Part shown: piece by piece, positions 1 through 10,048 of the stretch | How the letters are laid out: the number at the start of each line of letters is the position of its first letter | Numbering within the stretch: position 1 is the stretch's first letter | Assembly: GCF_018982965.1 (NCBI RefSeq) | Contig: NZ_JACBYP010000007.1 | Coordinates: 1 to 64,000, forward strand | Direction: 5' to 3' | DNA: 64,000 bases | Source: Streptomyces mayonensis | Lineage (GTDB): Bacteria > Actinomycetota > Actinomycetes > Streptomycetales > Streptomycetaceae | Notes under the pieces: generated by a model | What the model was told of the DNA's origin: nothing | Seen by the model: the letters and a program-made list of their open reading frames with translations, nothing else | Databases searched by the model: none | Program-made: the position numbers and the translations under genes

Positions 1-65
1 CGCCGCGCCCCTGCCGCACTCCCTCCGGCACGTGCCCCCTGCCGCACCCCCCCGGCATCCGTGGC

Positions 66-1061
66 TCACGGCAGCCACCCCGTCCGGCGGGCCGTCGCGA
101 CCGCCTCGCCGCGGGTGCGGGCGCCCAGTTTGCGCATCGCCGAACGGAGATAGCTCTTGACCGTCTCCGGGCCCACGCCGAGCCGCCGCCCGGCCTGGGC
201 GTTGGTGGCGCCCGCCGCCACGCACGCCAGGACGTCCACCTCGCGCGGAGCCAGCCGGGGTCCGGGCCGGGGAGCGTCCCCCGTCGCCAGCAGGCCGCAC
301 GCGCGCAGCAGCTCGTCCCGCAGCACCGGATCCGTGATCCTGGGCGCCAGCGCCCGCAGCGCGGCGTGCGCCTCCCGCACCTGCTCCCAGACCGCACCGT
401 CGATCGCACCGCCCACCGCGCCGCCCACCGCGTCACGGGACGAAACCGGTGCGGCACCCGGCGCGGCACCGGCCACGACACCCGACGCGACACCCGGTCC
501 CCGGCCGTGGGCCCCCGGCCGGGCCGCCGCCAGCAGGTCGCCCGCCTCGTCCCGCAGCACCAGTGCCTGCTCGACGTCCCGCGCCGCCGCCACCGCCGCA
601 CCCAGCGTCCGGTCGCCCAGCGGCTCGGCCGTGCGCAGGGCGCCGTACAGCACGCCGCGCACCCGGCGCCGTACCACCACCGGCACCGCCAGCACCGAGC
701 GCAGCCCCTCGGCGGCGACCGGCAGGTCGTACTCGTGGCTGATCTGCCGCGAGACCGAGTAGTCCGTCACCGCGCACGGCCGCGACAGCGCCACCGCCCG
801 CCCGCCCAGGCCGTTGCCCGAGGTCACCGCCAGCGCGCTGAGCGCCGCCGTCGCCGTGCCGCTCAGCTCGCTGATGCGCACCTGCCGCCGTCCGGACTCC
901 ACCAGCCCGCCGAAGGCCACCGGCAGGCCCGTCGCCCGCCGCAGCCGCAGCAGCGCGCTGCGGATCTCCACCCCGTCGGCCGCGTCCACCGCCACTCGTT
1001 CCGCCCTCCTCGCGCCCGTCCCGGGGCGCACACCCCCGTTCGGGGGTAGTGAGACCTGCAT
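66..1061 (-). CDS. GAF-domain LuxR-family transcriptional regulator
   Basis: Predicted cytoplasmic DNA-binding regulator of 331 residues. The N-terminal half (about 30-170) reads like a GAF sensor domain (RRATGLPVAFGG, then LRSVLAVPVVVRRRVRGVLYG). A low-complexity Gly/Ala linker follows at about 180-225. The last 60 residues are a LuxR-type helix-turn-helix (LAPREVDVLACVAAGATNAQ, then VGPETVKSYLRSAMRKLGA). It diverges from the acyl-CoA synthetase pair at 1119 across about 55 bp, so it probably controls those genes; this is inferred from position only. ATG at 1061 and an in-phase GTG at 1064 are both possible. No Shine-Dalgarno sequence is visible, and a TGTAAT -10-like element (complement of 1067-1072) lies only 5 bp upstream, so a leaderless transcript is likely. 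The ligand is unknown. Confidence 0.85.
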   Translation of the reverse strand: MQVSLPPNGGVRPGTGARRAERVAVDAADGVEIRSALLRLRRATGLPVAFGGLVESGRRQVRISELSGTATAALSALAVTSGNGLGGRAVALSRPCAVTDYSVSRQISHEYDLPVAAEGLRSVLAVPVVVRRRVRGVLYGALRTAEPLGDRTLGAAVAAARDVEQALVLRDEAGDLLAAARPGAHGRGPGVASGVVAGAAPGAAPVSSRDAVGGAVGGAIDGAVWEQVREAHAALRALAPRITDPVLRDELLRACGLLATGDAPRPGPRLAPREVDVLACVAAGATNAQAGRRLGVGPETVKSYLRSAMRKLGARTRGEAVATARRTGWLP

Positions 1062-1118
1062 CACGGATTACACGATGAGATCGAGCCGCCCGGCAAGGTC
1101 CGGCACGAAGGAGGACAG

Positions 1119-2792
1119 ATGACGACGGCCACGGAGCTGTTCCGCAGCGCACGGGACTTCCTGCTGGAACACCGTACGGACTACACCGCCGCCTACGAGG
1201 GCTTCGCCTGGCCCCGGCCCGCGTACTTCAACTGGGCACTGGACTGGTTCGACGTCGTCGCCGAGGGCAACGAGCGCACCGCCCTGCACATCGTCGAGGA
1301 GGACGGCCGCGAGGTCCGCGTCTCCTTCGCCGAGATGTCCGCCCGCTCCGACCGCGTCGCCAACCGGCTGCGCGAGTGGGGGGTGCGCCCCGAGGACCGC
1401 GTCCTCGTCATGCTCGGCAACCAGGCCGAACTCTGGGAGACCGCGCTCGCCGCGATGAAACTGCGCGCCGTCGTCATCCCGGCCACCCCGCTGCTCGGCC
1501 CCGCCGACCTGCGCGACCGCGTCGACCGCGGCCGGGTGAAACACGTGATCGTCCGTTCCCAGGACACCGGCAAGTTCGACGCCGTGCCCGGCGACTACAC
1601 CCGTGTCGCCGTCGGCGGCACGAGCGCGCCGGGCTGGCTGGCCTACGAGGACACGCACACCGCCTCCGACGCCTTCACCCCGGACGGCCCCACCGCCGCC
1701 GACGACCCGCTGATGCTCTACTTCACCTCGGGCACCACCGCCCGCCCCAAGCTGGTCGAGCACACCCACGTGTCGTACCCCGTCGGCCACCTGTCGACCA
1801 TGTACTGGATCGGCCTCCAGCCCGGCGACGTCCACCTGAACATCTCCTCGCCCGGCTGGGCCAAGCACGCGTGGTCCAACCTCTTCGCGCCCTGGAACGC
1901 CGAGGCGACCGTCTTCCTGTACAACTACACCCGGTTCGACGCGGCCCGGCTGCTGTCCGAGATGGACCGGGCCGGCGTGACCACCTTCTGCGCCCCGCCG
2001 ACCGTGTGGCGCATGCTGATCCAGGCCGACATCACGCAGCTAGCCACCCCGCCCCGCGAGGTCGTCGCCGCCGGTGAGCCGCTCAACCCCGAGGTCATCG
2101 AACAGGTACGCCGCTCCTGGAACGTGACCATCCGCGACGGCTTCGGACAGACCGAGACCGCCGTCCAGGTCTCCAACAGCCCCGGGCAGATCCTCAAGAC
2201 CGGTTCCATGGGCCGCCCCAGCCCCGGCTACCGCGTGGAACTCCTCGACCCGGTCAGCGGCGCGCCCGGCGCCGACGAGGGAGAGATCGCCCTGGACCTG
2301 TCCCAGAGCCCCGTGGGCCTGATGACCGGCTACCACGGCGACCCCGACCGCACGGCCGAGGCGATGGCCGGCGGCTACTACCGCACCGGCGACATCGGCG
2401 CCCGCGACGAGGACGGCTACCTGACCTACGTGGGCCGCGCCGACGACGTGTTCAAGGCCTCCGACTACAAGATCAGCCCCTTCGAGCTGGAGAGCGCGCT
2501 GCTCGAACACGAGGCGGTCGCCGAGGCGGCGGTCGTACCGGCCCCGGACGCGCTGCGCCTCGCGGTGCCCAAGGCGTACGTCGTGCTCGCGGCCGGCTGG
2601 GAGCCCGGACCGGACACCGCCAAGGCGCTCTTCGAGCACTCCCGCTCCACGCTCGCCCCCTACAAGCGCCTGCGGCGCCTGGAGTTCGGCGAGCTGCCCA
2701 AGACCGTCTCCGGCAAGATCCGCCGCATCGAGCTGCGCGAGGCCACCGCGGCCGGTTCCGCGAACGAGTACCGCGAGGAGGACTTCCGATGA
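1119..2792 (+). CDS. AMP-forming acyl-CoA synthetase (acetyl/medium-chain type)
   Basis: Adenylate-forming ligase of 557 residues that would activate a short- or medium-chain carboxylic acid to its CoA thioester through an acyl-AMP. Core motifs are intact: the Ser/Thr/Gly phosphate loop [17 protein letters not shown] near residues 195-211, the adenine motif GFGQTETAV, the hinge region [20 protein letters not shown], and the C-terminal catalytic lysine in [14 protein letters not shown] near 535. The length fits the family. The start follows an excellent ribosome binding site (gaaggaggacag). The stop overlaps the next start as ATGA, so the two ligases are translationally coupled. Overall it looks most like medium-chain (ACSM-type) or acetyl-CoA synthetases; the substrate cannot be told from sequence alone. 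Confidence 0.9.
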   Translation: MTTATELFRSARDFLLEHRTDYTAAYEGFAWPRPAYFNWALDWFDVVAEGNERTALHIVEEDGREVRVSFAEMSARSDRVANRLREWGVRPEDRVLVMLGNQAELWETALAAMKLRAVVIPATPLLGPADLRDRVDRGRVKHVIVRSQDTGKFDAVPGDYTRVAVGGTSAPGWLAYEDTHTASDAFTPDGPTAADDPLMLYFTSGTTARPKLVEHTHVSYPVGHLSTMYWIGLQPGDVHLNISSPGWAKHAWSNLFAPWNAEATVFLYNYTRFDAARLLSEMDRAGVTTFCAPPTVWRMLIQADITQLATPPREVVAAGEPLNPEVIEQVRRSWNVTIRDGFGQTETAVQVSNSPGQILKTGSMGRPSPGYRVELLDPVSGAPGADEGEIALDLSQSPVGLMTGYHGDPDRTAEAMAGGYYRTGDIGARDEDGYLTYVGRADDVFKASDYKISPFELESALLEHEAVAEAAVVPAPDALRLAVPKAYVVLAAGWEPGPDTAKALFEHSRSTLAPYKRLRRLEFGELPKTVSGKIRRIELREATAAGSANEYREEDFR

Positions 2793-4417
2793 CCCCGCCC
2801 GCGCCGCAGCCGTCGTACGCCCACGGCACCAGCACCACCCCGCTGCTCGGCGACACCGTCGGCGCGAACCTCGCCCGCGCGATCGCCGCCCACCCGGACC
2901 GCGAGGCCCTCGTGGACGTGCCGTCCGGACGGCGCTGGACCTACGCCGAGTTCGGCGCCGCCGTCGACGAGGTGGCCCGCGGACTGCTCGCGAAGGGTGT
3001 CACCAAGGGCGACCGGGTCGGCATCTGGGCCGTCAACTGCCCCGAGTGGATCCTCGTCCAGTACGCCACCGCCCGCATCGGCGTCATCATGGTCAACGTC
3101 AACCCCGCCTACCGGGCCCACGAGCTGGAGTTCGTCCTCCGGCAGTCCGGCATCACCCTGCTCGTCGCCTCCCTCGCCCACAAGGGCAGCGACTACCGGG
3201 CGATCGTCCAGGAGGTCCGCGGCCGGTGCCCCGCGCTGCGCGAGACCGTCCACATCGGCGACCCGTCCTGGGACGCCCTCGTCGCGGGCGCCGCGTCGGT
3301 GCCGCAGGAACAGGTGGAGCAGCTCGCCGCCGGGCTGAGCTGCGACGACCCGGTCAACATCCAGTACACCTCGGGCACGACCGGCTTCCCCAAGGGCGCC
3401 ACCCTCTCCCACCACAACATCCTCAACAACGGCTACTGGGTGGGCCGCACGGTCGGCTACACGGAACAGGACCGGGTGTGTCTGCCGGTTCCCTTCTACC
3501 ACTGCTTCGGCATGGTCATGGGCAACCTGGGCGCCACCTCCCACGGCGCGTGCATCGTCGTCCCCGCCCCGTCCTTCGAGCCCGCGGCGACCCTGGAGGC
3601 GGTGCAGCGGGAGCGGTGCACGTCCCTGTACGGCGTCCCGACGATGTTCATCGCGGAGCTGAACCTCCCGGACTTCGCCTCCTACGACCTCACCTCCCTG
3701 CGCACCGGCATCATGGCGGGCTCGCCCTGCCCGGTGGAGGTGATGAAACGGGTGGTCGCCGAGATGCACATGGAGCAGGTCTCCATCTGCTACGGCATGA
3801 CCGAGACCTCCCCGGTCTCCCTGCAGACCCGCATGGACGACGACCTCGGACACCGCACCGGCACCGTCGGCCGCGTCCTGCCGCACATCGAGGTCAAGGT
3901 CGTCGACCCGGTCACCGGAGTGACCGTGCCCCGCGGCGAGGCGGGCGAACTGCGCACCCGCGGCTACAGCGTGATGCTCGGCTACTGGGAGGAGCCGGAG
4001 AGGACGGCCGAGGCCGTCGACGCCGGGCGCTGGATGCACACCGGGGACCTCGCGGTGATGCGCGAGGACGGGTACGTGGAGATCGTCGGCCGCATCAAGG
4101 ACATGATCATCCGGGGCGGCGAGAACATCTACCCGCGGGAGATCGAGGAGTTCCTGTACGGCCACCCGAAGATCGCGGACGTCCAGGTCGTCGGCGTACC
4201 GCACGAGCGCTACGGCGAGGAGGTGCTGGCCTGCGTCGTCGTGCGCGACGCCGCCGACCCGCTCACGCTCCAGGAGCTGCGGGCCTACTGCGACGGGCAG
4301 TTGGCCCACTACAAGGTCCCCAGCCGCCTCCAGCTCCTGAACTCCTTCCCGATGACCGTCTCGGGGAAGGTGCGCAAGGTGGAGCTGCGCGAGCGGTTCG
4401 GCACCCCGCAGCGTTGA
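2789..4417 (+). CDS. AMP-binding fatty acyl-CoA ligase
   Basis: Second adenylate-forming ligase, 542 residues, related to FadD-like long- or medium-chain acyl-CoA ligases. Visible motifs: phosphate loop [20 protein letters not shown] near 190-209, [11 protein letters not shown], the hinge [20 protein letters not shown] near 435-454, and the catalytic lysine in [14 protein letters not shown] near the C-terminus. It is coupled by a 4-bp overlap to the preceding synthetase, so both are expected from one mRNA. Two different ligases in one operon suggest handling of two acids or two chain lengths from one catabolic source; this is inference. The next gene is 610 bp away, so the operon appears to end here. 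Confidence 0.9.
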   Translation: MTPPAPQPSYAHGTSTTPLLGDTVGANLARAIAAHPDREALVDVPSGRRWTYAEFGAAVDEVARGLLAKGVTKGDRVGIWAVNCPEWILVQYATARIGVIMVNVNPAYRAHELEFVLRQSGITLLVASLAHKGSDYRAIVQEVRGRCPALRETVHIGDPSWDALVAGAASVPQEQVEQLAAGLSCDDPVNIQYTSGTTGFPKGATLSHHNILNNGYWVGRTVGYTEQDRVCLPVPFYHCFGMVMGNLGATSHGACIVVPAPSFEPAATLEAVQRERCTSLYGVPTMFIAELNLPDFASYDLTSLRTGIMAGSPCPVEVMKRVVAEMHMEQVSICYGMTETSPVSLQTRMDDDLGHRTGTVGRVLPHIEVKVVDPVTGVTVPRGEAGELRTRGYSVMLGYWEEPERTAEAVDAGRWMHTGDLAVMREDGYVEIVGRIKDMIIRGGENIYPREIEEFLYGHPKIADVQVVGVPHERYGEEVLACVVVRDAADPLTLQELRAYCDGQLAHYKVPSRLQLLNSFPMTVSGKVRKVELRERFGTPQR

Positions 4418-5027
4418 GGGACCGCCGGCACGGCGTCGGGAGCGCACGCCGGGCATTACCTCGCCGTCACCGAATCATCACCGTCATTTGAGCGAAAGGA
4501 CTCTCGCGGAAGGTAAATACGCCGAGGTGGGTGCGCTGTCGAACGGGAAATGCGTTACTGGATCTTCACGCAGTCTCCACAGAAGCTCCACGTCGTTCCG
4601 TGCAACTTTCTTTCAAGTGGCGCACGTCACATGCCCCTTGCAATCGGTGACCTTTTTGTGACGGTTAAGTCGTTGGACAAACACATCTCCGCCGACTTCC
4701 ATCGGGACGCCGCGGGGTGCGGGCACGGTCTCGGTCACCCCGTGGAGCAGTCCGGTCGCAGATTCGTTTCGCATCGATCCATGGGACGGTTATGAAGAGA
4801 AAGTCGCGCAGCGGAAGATCGGGAACGAAGGGTCGTCTCCCGGCGGGGACGGCGGCCCCGGGAACCCCGGCACGGCTGGTGGTGGCCGAGGCGGACACCC
4901 TCGACGACGGGCAGGGGCGTCCGCACGCCCTGGTGGAGACCAGGACGGTCAAGTGACCGACAGGGCCCGAGCAGTGACGGGCAATCAGCCGAACCGACCC
5001 TCCGGACCCGCAGCAAGGAACACGACC
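4418..5027. other. 610-bp intergenic region with one weak small ORF and a CRP-like site
   Basis: Unusually AT-rich for this chromosome between about 4460 and 4800. A weak 54-codon ATG frame lies at 4792-4956. Its second half (LVVAEADTLDDGQGRPHALV) has the GC-rich third positions expected of coding DNA, but its ATG has no ribosome binding site, so I do not call it a gene. GTG-N6-GTCAC at 4617-4630 fits the GTG-N6-GNCAC pattern reported for Streptomyces CRP. It lies about 400 bp before the secreted-protein gene. Confidence 0.4.
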
Positions 5028-7259
5028 ATGCCGCACTCCAGACCCAGACGCGTGCCCAGACACGCGCGCCTCACCGCACTCGCCGCCGCCCTGCTCGCCG
5101 GGCCGGTCGCGCTGACCGCCGGCCCCGCCGCCGCCGTGACCGGCCCCGCGGTCCCCGACTCCGACACCACCCGCGCCTACACCGCCCGGATAGTCGTCGG
5201 CGACCACGACCGCGGCTGCTCCGGAGTCCTGGTCGACGCCGAGTGGCTGCTCACCGCGGCGAGTTGCTTCGCCGAGTACCCCGTCGAGAGCCTCGCCGTG
5301 CCCGCGGGCAAGCCCGCCTCGACCACCACGGCGACCATCGGCCGCGCCGACCTCACCGGCACCGGAGGCGCGGTCCGCACGGTCGTGGAGCTGGTGCCCC
5401 GCACCGACCGCGACGCGGTCCTGGCCCGGCTGAACCGCCCGGTCACCGACGTCACGCCCGTCGCACTGGCCACCGCCGCACCCACCGCGGGCGAGGAGCT
5501 GACCCTCAGCGGCTACGGCCGCACCACGACCGAGTGGGCGCCGCTGAACCTGCACACCGGCACCTTCTCCGTCGGCGCCGCCGACGCCACCACCGCCACC
5601 GTCACCGGCGAGGACGGTGTGGCCGCGTGCATGGGCGACACCGGAGGCCCCCTGGTGCGCACCGTGAACGGCACCGCGCAGCTGGCCGCCCTCGGCAGCC
5701 GCTCCTACCAGGCGGGCTGCTACGGCATCGACGCCGCCGAGACACGTACCGACGGCATCGTCACCCGTGTCGACGACCTCGCCTCCTGGGTGGCGTCCAA
5801 GGTGGGCGCCAACCGGATCACCGACTTCAACTGCGACGGCGTCGAGGACATCGCGGTCGCCGACCCGCTGGCCGCCGTCGGCGGCGACGCCGAGGCCGGC
5901 CTCGTCCGGATCGTCTACGGCGGCGGCCGGGGCACCGCCGAGATCTCCCAGGACCTGGACTGGGTCCCGGGCGGTTCCGAGCCGGACGACCAGTTCGGGG
6001 CGGCGCTGGCCACCGTCGACTACGACGAGGACGGCTGCACGGACCTCGTGGTCGGCACCCCGCGCGAGGACCTCGGCTCGGCCACCGACGCCGGCATGGT
6101 CGACATCCTGCACGGCGGCCGGGAGGGGCTCGGCACCTCGGCGACCAAGGCGACCCACTTCGAGCAGGCCAAGGGCAACGGCTCCCTCTCCGCCTCCACC
6201 CCGGAGACCGGCGACCTGATGGGCACCTCCCTCGCCGCCGGCACCACCGCCGCCGGCAAGCCCTTCGTGGTGATCGGCACGCCGGGCGAGTCCCTCGGCA
6301 GCCTCGCCGCCGCAGGCGAGGCCTTCTACGTGCACGACGGCACCAACGTCACCCTGCACCAGGACCGCGCCGACACCCCCGGCACCGCGGAGGCGGGCGA
6401 CCGCTTCAGCGAGAGCGTCGCAGCCGACGCCCACCACATCGCCATCGGCGTGCCCGGCGAGGCGATCGGCACCGACGCCGAAGCCGGCGGCGTGACGGTG
6501 TACTCGCACGACCTGAACGCCGAGAAGCGGCCCACCCCGCTGTTCGGCATGGACCAGGACCTGGACACCGTCTCCGGCGGCGCCGAGCCCGGCGACCTGT
6601 TCGGCGCGGCCGTGGCCCTGGCACCGTACCGCCCCGCCGGCTCCGCGACGGCCGACGAGTCGCTGCTCGCGATCGGTTCACCGGGCGAGGCACTGAACGT
6701 GAACGGCGTCAGCAAGGCGGAGACGGGCAGCGTCCTCACCTTCCGTGTCACCGCGAACGGCACCTTCACCCAGCTCAACGGCATCTCCTCCGGCACCGGC
6801 GACGACGACGTCTCCGGCACCTCCGAGGCCGGTGACCACTTCGGCGCCACCCTGACCGCGATCAACACCGCGCCGCGCGCGGTCAGTACGGAGGCGACCA
6901 TGAAGATGGCCGTCGGCATCCCGGACGAGGCCATCGGTACGGCGAAGAGCTCCGGCGCCGTGCACGTCTTCTCGATGCTCGGCTCGCCCGGCGCCCACGA
7001 CAAGTGGATCGAGTCCGGCGACGGCGACGGCATCCCGGGCGCGCCCGGCGCGGGCCAGCGCCTCGGCTCCAGCCTCCACTTCACCGGCACCCACCTGTAC
7101 GTCGGCATGCCGTACGGGCCGACCGCCACCGGCGCGCTGTACGCCCTGCCGATGTCCAACGTGACCCTCGGCGAGCCCAACGCCGAGCCCACCGTGTACC
7201 AGCCGGGCCAGGGCGGACTCCCGGCCTCCGGCACGGCCTTCGGGTACGCGGCGAGGTAG
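5028..7259 (+). CDS. Secreted FG-GAP repeat protein with degenerate trypsin-like domain
   Basis: Exported protein of 743 residues. The signal peptide is an Arg-rich N-terminus followed by LTALAAALLAGPVALTAGPA, with cleavage likely after AAA at about 36. Residues 45-260 follow the trypsin (S1) fold order, but the catalytic triad is broken: the usual TAAHC reads TAASC (Ser79), the usual GDSGGPL reads GDTGGPL (Thr205), and only the Asp (D129) remains. From about 265 to the end there are about six FG-GAP/integrin-alpha-type blade repeats (GDLFGAAVA, GDHFGATLT, D-x-D-x-D-like loops and repeated GIPDEAIG/GTPGESLG), predicting a calcium-binding beta-propeller. ATG 5028 is chosen because aagga lies 8 bp upstream and the signal peptide starts there. 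An in-phase GTG at 4953 would add 25 residues before the signal. Likely an adhesion or scaffold protein rather than an active protease. Confidence 0.85.
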   Translation: MPHSRPRRVPRHARLTALAAALLAGPVALTAGPAAAVTGPAVPDSDTTRAYTARIVVGDHDRGCSGVLVDAEWLLTAASCFAEYPVESLAVPAGKPASTTTATIGRADLTGTGGAVRTVVELVPRTDRDAVLARLNRPVTDVTPVALATAAPTAGEELTLSGYGRTTTEWAPLNLHTGTFSVGAADATTATVTGEDGVAACMGDTGGPLVRTVNGTAQLAALGSRSYQAGCYGIDAAETRTDGIVTRVDDLASWVASKVGANRITDFNCDGVEDIAVADPLAAVGGDAEAGLVRIVYGGGRGTAEISQDLDWVPGGSEPDDQFGAALATVDYDEDGCTDLVVGTPREDLGSATDAGMVDILHGGREGLGTSATKATHFEQAKGNGSLSASTPETGDLMGTSLAAGTTAAGKPFVVIGTPGESLGSLAAAGEAFYVHDGTNVTLHQDRADTPGTAEAGDRFSESVAADAHHIAIGVPGEAIGTDAEAGGVTVYSHDLNAEKRPTPLFGMDQDLDTVSGGAEPGDLFGAAVALAPYRPAGSATADESLLAIGSPGEALNVNGVSKAETGSVLTFRVTANGTFTQLNGISSGTGDDDVSGTSEAGDHFGATLTAINTAPRAVSTEATMKMAVGIPDEAIGTAKSSGAVHVFSMLGSPGAHDKWIESGDGDGIPGAPGAGQRLGSSLHFTGTHLYVGMPYGPTATGALYALPMSNVTLGEPNAEPTVYQPGQGGLPASGTAFGYAAR

Positions 7260-7276
7260 TCCGCAGCGGGCGGTCC

Positions 7277-7314
7277 CCGCCCGGGTGCGCGGCCGACGGT
7301 CCGTACCCGGGCGG
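7277..7314. terminator. Bidirectional hairpin between convergent genes
   Basis: A 10-bp inverted repeat (CCGCCCGGGT / ACCCGGGCGG) with an 18-nt loop lies between the ends of the FG-GAP gene and the convergent zinc-ribbon gene. There is no T-tract, as is usual in Streptomyces. Confidence 0.5.
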
Positions 7315-7317
7315 CTC

Positions 7318-7995
7318 TCAGCCGGCCGTGGCGTCCAGCGCCACGGCCGACGCGTTCACCGGGCGCGGCACGCCCGTCCTCTCCAGCACGAACAGCGGCA
7401 CGTCCAGCAGGTCGGCACGGACCCGGGCGTCCGCCGCGTAACCGGCCAGCGAGAAGTACACGCACCGCGCCGACTCCGCCATCGCCGTCAGCCACAGGCA
7501 CTCCACGTCCCGCACCGAGGCCGGGCCCGCCGTCGGGTCCACCTGGACGACGATGCCGGGCGCGGCCAGCCCGATGCCGGACAGCGGCCGCTGGTCGGCG
7601 CGCCGCACGTCCCGGTGCCCCAGCCCGCGCAGGTACAGCACGGCGGCGGTGACCGCGTCCCGGGCCGTGCGGATCGGCACCGCCCGGTGGGCCGGCACCC
7701 GTGACCCCGGGGCGCGTTCGGGCCGGCCCGCGGCGGTGGTGTCCACCGGTACGCACAGCACCGTCCCGCAGGGGCAGCCCAGTTCGGGCCGCGGCGAGGG
7801 GCTCTCGGTCCCGCAGGCCGCGCAGCGCACCGCGATCCACTCCTCGTCCCAGGCCCGGTGGGTGACCGGGCTCGCCCGCCCGTCCGGGTCGAGCGCCGGG
7901 GCGACGGGCCGCCCGCACACGCAGGGGTACGAGGGTGCCGTGTAGCGGTGCCGGCGCCCGCAGGCGGTGCAGCACACCGAGATGGTCCCGGACAT
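7318..7995 (-). CDS. Zinc-ribbon hypothetical protein
   Basis: About 225 residues, function not recognised. The N-terminal 80 residues hold four CxxC-type pairs (CCTACG, CVCG, CAACG, CPCG), suggesting one or two zinc ribbons. The C-terminal half (VPIRTARDAVTAAVLYLRGL ... VQVDPTAGPASVRDVECLWL ... SARCVYFSLAGYAADARVRA) is a mixed alpha/beta domain. It vaguely resembles restriction-endonuclease-like Mrr folds that end with a recognition of cellular address, but I do not claim catalysis. ATG 7995 was preferred because gagga lies 11 bp upstream; ATG 8004 and GTG 8031 are also open. The gene diverges from gcl, and the longer starts would run into the gcl -35 box. It may be controlled from the same intergenic region. 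Confidence 0.7.
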   Translation of the reverse strand: MSGTISVCCTACGRRHRYTAPSYPCVCGRPVAPALDPDGRASPVTHRAWDEEWIAVRCAACGTESPSPRPELGCPCGTVLCVPVDTTAAGRPERAPGSRVPAHRAVPIRTARDAVTAAVLYLRGLGHRDVRRADQRPLSGIGLAAPGIVVQVDPTAGPASVRDVECLWLTAMAESARCVYFSLAGYAADARVRADLLDVPLFVLERTGVPRPVNASAVALDATAG

Positions 7996-8013
7996 GGACC
8001 CCATCGTCCTCTC

Positions 8014-8080
8014 TTGACGGCCCTGGACCACCCACCTACATTACTTCCAGATAGTAGAAAGTGCATTCCACTATACGGAA
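8014..8080 (+). promoter_or_regulatory. gcl promoter with tandem AllR-type operators
   Basis: A near-consensus promoter TTGACG (8014-8019), 17-bp spacer, TACATT (8037-8042) is followed at once by two 15-bp sites. They are TTCC-N7-AGAA at 8045-8059 and TTCC-N7-GGAA at 8066-8080, whose start points are 21 bp apart. The sites would cover the transcription start near 8049 and the early leader, as expected for a repressor. The same paired sites occur at hyi and in front of the IclR regulator at 48034. Confidence 0.75.
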
Positions 8081-8150
8081 ATTGCTACGGAAGAGCTCAC
8101 CGCTGGGCGCGACGGGAGTGCGAATCCGACAGCCGGAGCAGGAGTACTCG

Positions 8151-9935
8151 ATGGCTCGTATGACCGCTGCCCGAGCGGCAGTTGAGATCCTCAAGCGCGA
8201 GGGCGTCACCGACGCGTTCGGTGTGCCGGGCGCGGCGATCAACCCCTTCTACGCGGCGCTCAAGGCGTCCGGCGGCGTCCAGCACACCCTCGCCCGCCAT
8301 GTCGAGGGCGCCTCGCACATGGCCGAGGGCTACACCCGCACCCACCCCGGCAACATCGGCGTCTGCATCGGCACCTCGGGCCCGGCCGGCACCGACATGA
8401 TCACCGGCCTGTACTCGGCCTCCGGCGACTCGATCCCGATCCTGTGCATCACCGGCCAGGCACCGACCGCGGTGATCCACAAGGAGGACTTCCAGGCCGT
8501 CGACATCGCCTCCGTCGCGGGGCCTGTGACGAAGTCGGCGGTCACCGTCCTGGAGGCCGCGCAGGTCCCCGGCGTCTTCCAGCAGGCCTTCCACCTGATG
8601 CGCTCCGGCCGTCCGGGACCCGTCCTGATCGACCTGCCGATCGACGTCCAGACGACGGAGATCGAGTTCGACCCGGAGACCTACGAACCGCTCCCCGTCT
8701 ACCGGCCCACCGCCACCCGCGCCCAGGCCGAGAAGGCGATTGGCCTGCTCAACTCCGCCGAGCGCCCGCTGATCGTGGCCGGCGGCGGCGTGATCAACGC
8801 CGACGCGGCCGACCTGCTGGTGGAGTTCGCCGAGCTGACCGGCACGCCGGTCGTGCCGACCCTGATGGGCTGGGGCGCCCTGCCCGACGACCACGAGCTG
8901 AACGCGGGCATGGTCGGACTGCAGACCTCGCACCGCTACGGCAACGCGACCTTCCTGGAGTCCGACTTCGTCCTCGGCATCGGCAACCGCTGGGCCAACC
9001 GCCACACCGGAAAACTCGATGTCTACACGGCGGGGCGGAAGTTCGTCCACGTCGACGTCGAACCGACCCAGATCGGCAGGATCTTCGCCCCGGACTACGG
9101 CATCGCCTCCGACGCCAAGGCGGCCCTCAAGCTGTTCGTCGAGGTGGCCGGCGAACTGAAGGCGGCCGGGAAACTGCCCGACCGCTCCGCCTGGGCCGCC
9201 GCCGCGCAGGAGCGCCGGGCCACCCTCCAGCGCCGTACGCACTTCGACGACGTCCCGATCAAACCGCAGCGCGTCTACGAGGAGATGAACAAGGCCTTCG
9301 GTCCCGAGACCCGGTACGTCTCCACCATCGGCCTCTCGCAGATCGCCGGCGCCCAGATGCTGCACGTCTACCGCCCGCGGCACTGGATCAACTGCGGCCA
9401 GGCGGGACCGCTCGGCTGGACCGTCCCGGCCGCGCTCGGCGTCGCCAAGGCCGACCCGGACGCCCGGGTGGTGGCGCTCTCCGGGGACTACGACTTCCAG
9501 TTCCTGCTGGAGGAGCTGGCGGTCGGCGCGCAGCACAAGATCCCGTACGTGCACGTCCTGGTCAACAACTCCTACCTGGGCCTGATCCGCCAGGCGCAGC
9601 GGGCGTTCGACATCGACTTCCAGGTCAACCTGGAGTTCGAGAACATCAACTCGCCCGAGCTGGGCGTCTACGGCGTCGACCACGTCAAGGTCGCCGAGGG
9701 CCTGGGCTGCAAGGCCGTCCGGGTGACCGACCCGAACGAACTGGGCGCGGCCCTGGAGCAGGCCAAGAAGCTCGCCGCCGAACACCGGGTGCCGGTGGTC
9801 GTCGAGGCGATCCTGGAGCGCGTCACCAACATCTCCATGTCGGGGACCAACGACATCTCCGACGTGGTGGAGTTCGAGGAGCTCGCGACCGAGCCGGGGC
9901 ACGCCCCGACAGCGGTCCGGACCCTGAAGGCCTGA
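8151..9935 (+). CDS. gcl: Glyoxylate carboligase
   Basis: ThDP-dependent tartronate-semialdehyde synthase, 594 residues: condenses two glyoxylates to tartronate semialdehyde plus CO2. The fold order is intact: PYR domain from [23 protein letters not shown]/middle domain, and a PP domain with the ThDP/Mg motif SGDYDFQF ... [13 protein letters not shown]. At the position where most ThDP enzymes keep a Glu, the sequence is [14 protein letters not shown] with Val51, the hallmark of glyoxylate carboligase. ATG 8151 is preceded by ggagcaggag at good spacing; the reading frame is open from a GTG at 8061, but that codon lies inside an operator. It belongs functionally with glxR and hyi. Expression is probably repressed by the IclR regulator encoded at 48034, through the two sites between the promoter and the gene. 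Confidence 0.96.
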   Translation: MARMTAARAAVEILKREGVTDAFGVPGAAINPFYAALKASGGVQHTLARHVEGASHMAEGYTRTHPGNIGVCIGTSGPAGTDMITGLYSASGDSIPILCITGQAPTAVIHKEDFQAVDIASVAGPVTKSAVTVLEAAQVPGVFQQAFHLMRSGRPGPVLIDLPIDVQTTEIEFDPETYEPLPVYRPTATRAQAEKAIGLLNSAERPLIVAGGGVINADAADLLVEFAELTGTPVVPTLMGWGALPDDHELNAGMVGLQTSHRYGNATFLESDFVLGIGNRWANRHTGKLDVYTAGRKFVHVDVEPTQIGRIFAPDYGIASDAKAALKLFVEVAGELKAAGKLPDRSAWAAAAQERRATLQRRTHFDDVPIKPQRVYEEMNKAFGPETRYVSTIGLSQIAGAQMLHVYRPRHWINCGQAGPLGWTVPAALGVAKADPDARVVALSGDYDFQFLLEELAVGAQHKIPYVHVLVNNSYLGLIRQAQRAFDIDFQVNLEFENINSPELGVYGVDHVKVAEGLGCKAVRVTDPNELGAALEQAKKLAAEHRVPVVVEAILERVTNISMSGTNDISDVVEFEELATEPGHAPTAVRTLKA

Positions 9936-9983
9936 CCCGCCCGCCATTCGACCGCCCGACCACTCGACCGCCCGAGTGCCCGA

Positions 9984-10015
9984 GAGCGGCCCGTCCCCCA
10001 GGGGACGGGCCGCTC
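9984..10015. terminator. Strong hairpin terminator after gcl
   Basis: A 15-bp perfect inverted repeat (GAGCGGCCCGTCCCC and its complement) is separated by only 2 nt, between the convergent gcl and TIGR04222 genes. It probably stops transcription from both sides. Confidence 0.8.
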
Positions 10016-10048
10016 CCACGTGTACGCGGGCACTCCCCACGTACGCGC

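Noticed and set aside
4792..4956. Small gene of 54 codons before the FG-GAP protein
   Set aside because: No ribosome binding site and only half of the frame has coding-like third positions; kept as a remark in the intergenic entry.
8061..8150. GTG at 8061 as the start of gcl
   Set aside because: This codon lies within the operator pair, has no ribosome binding site and gives a 30-residue extension absent from glyoxylate carboligases; ATG 8151 has a good ribosome binding site.
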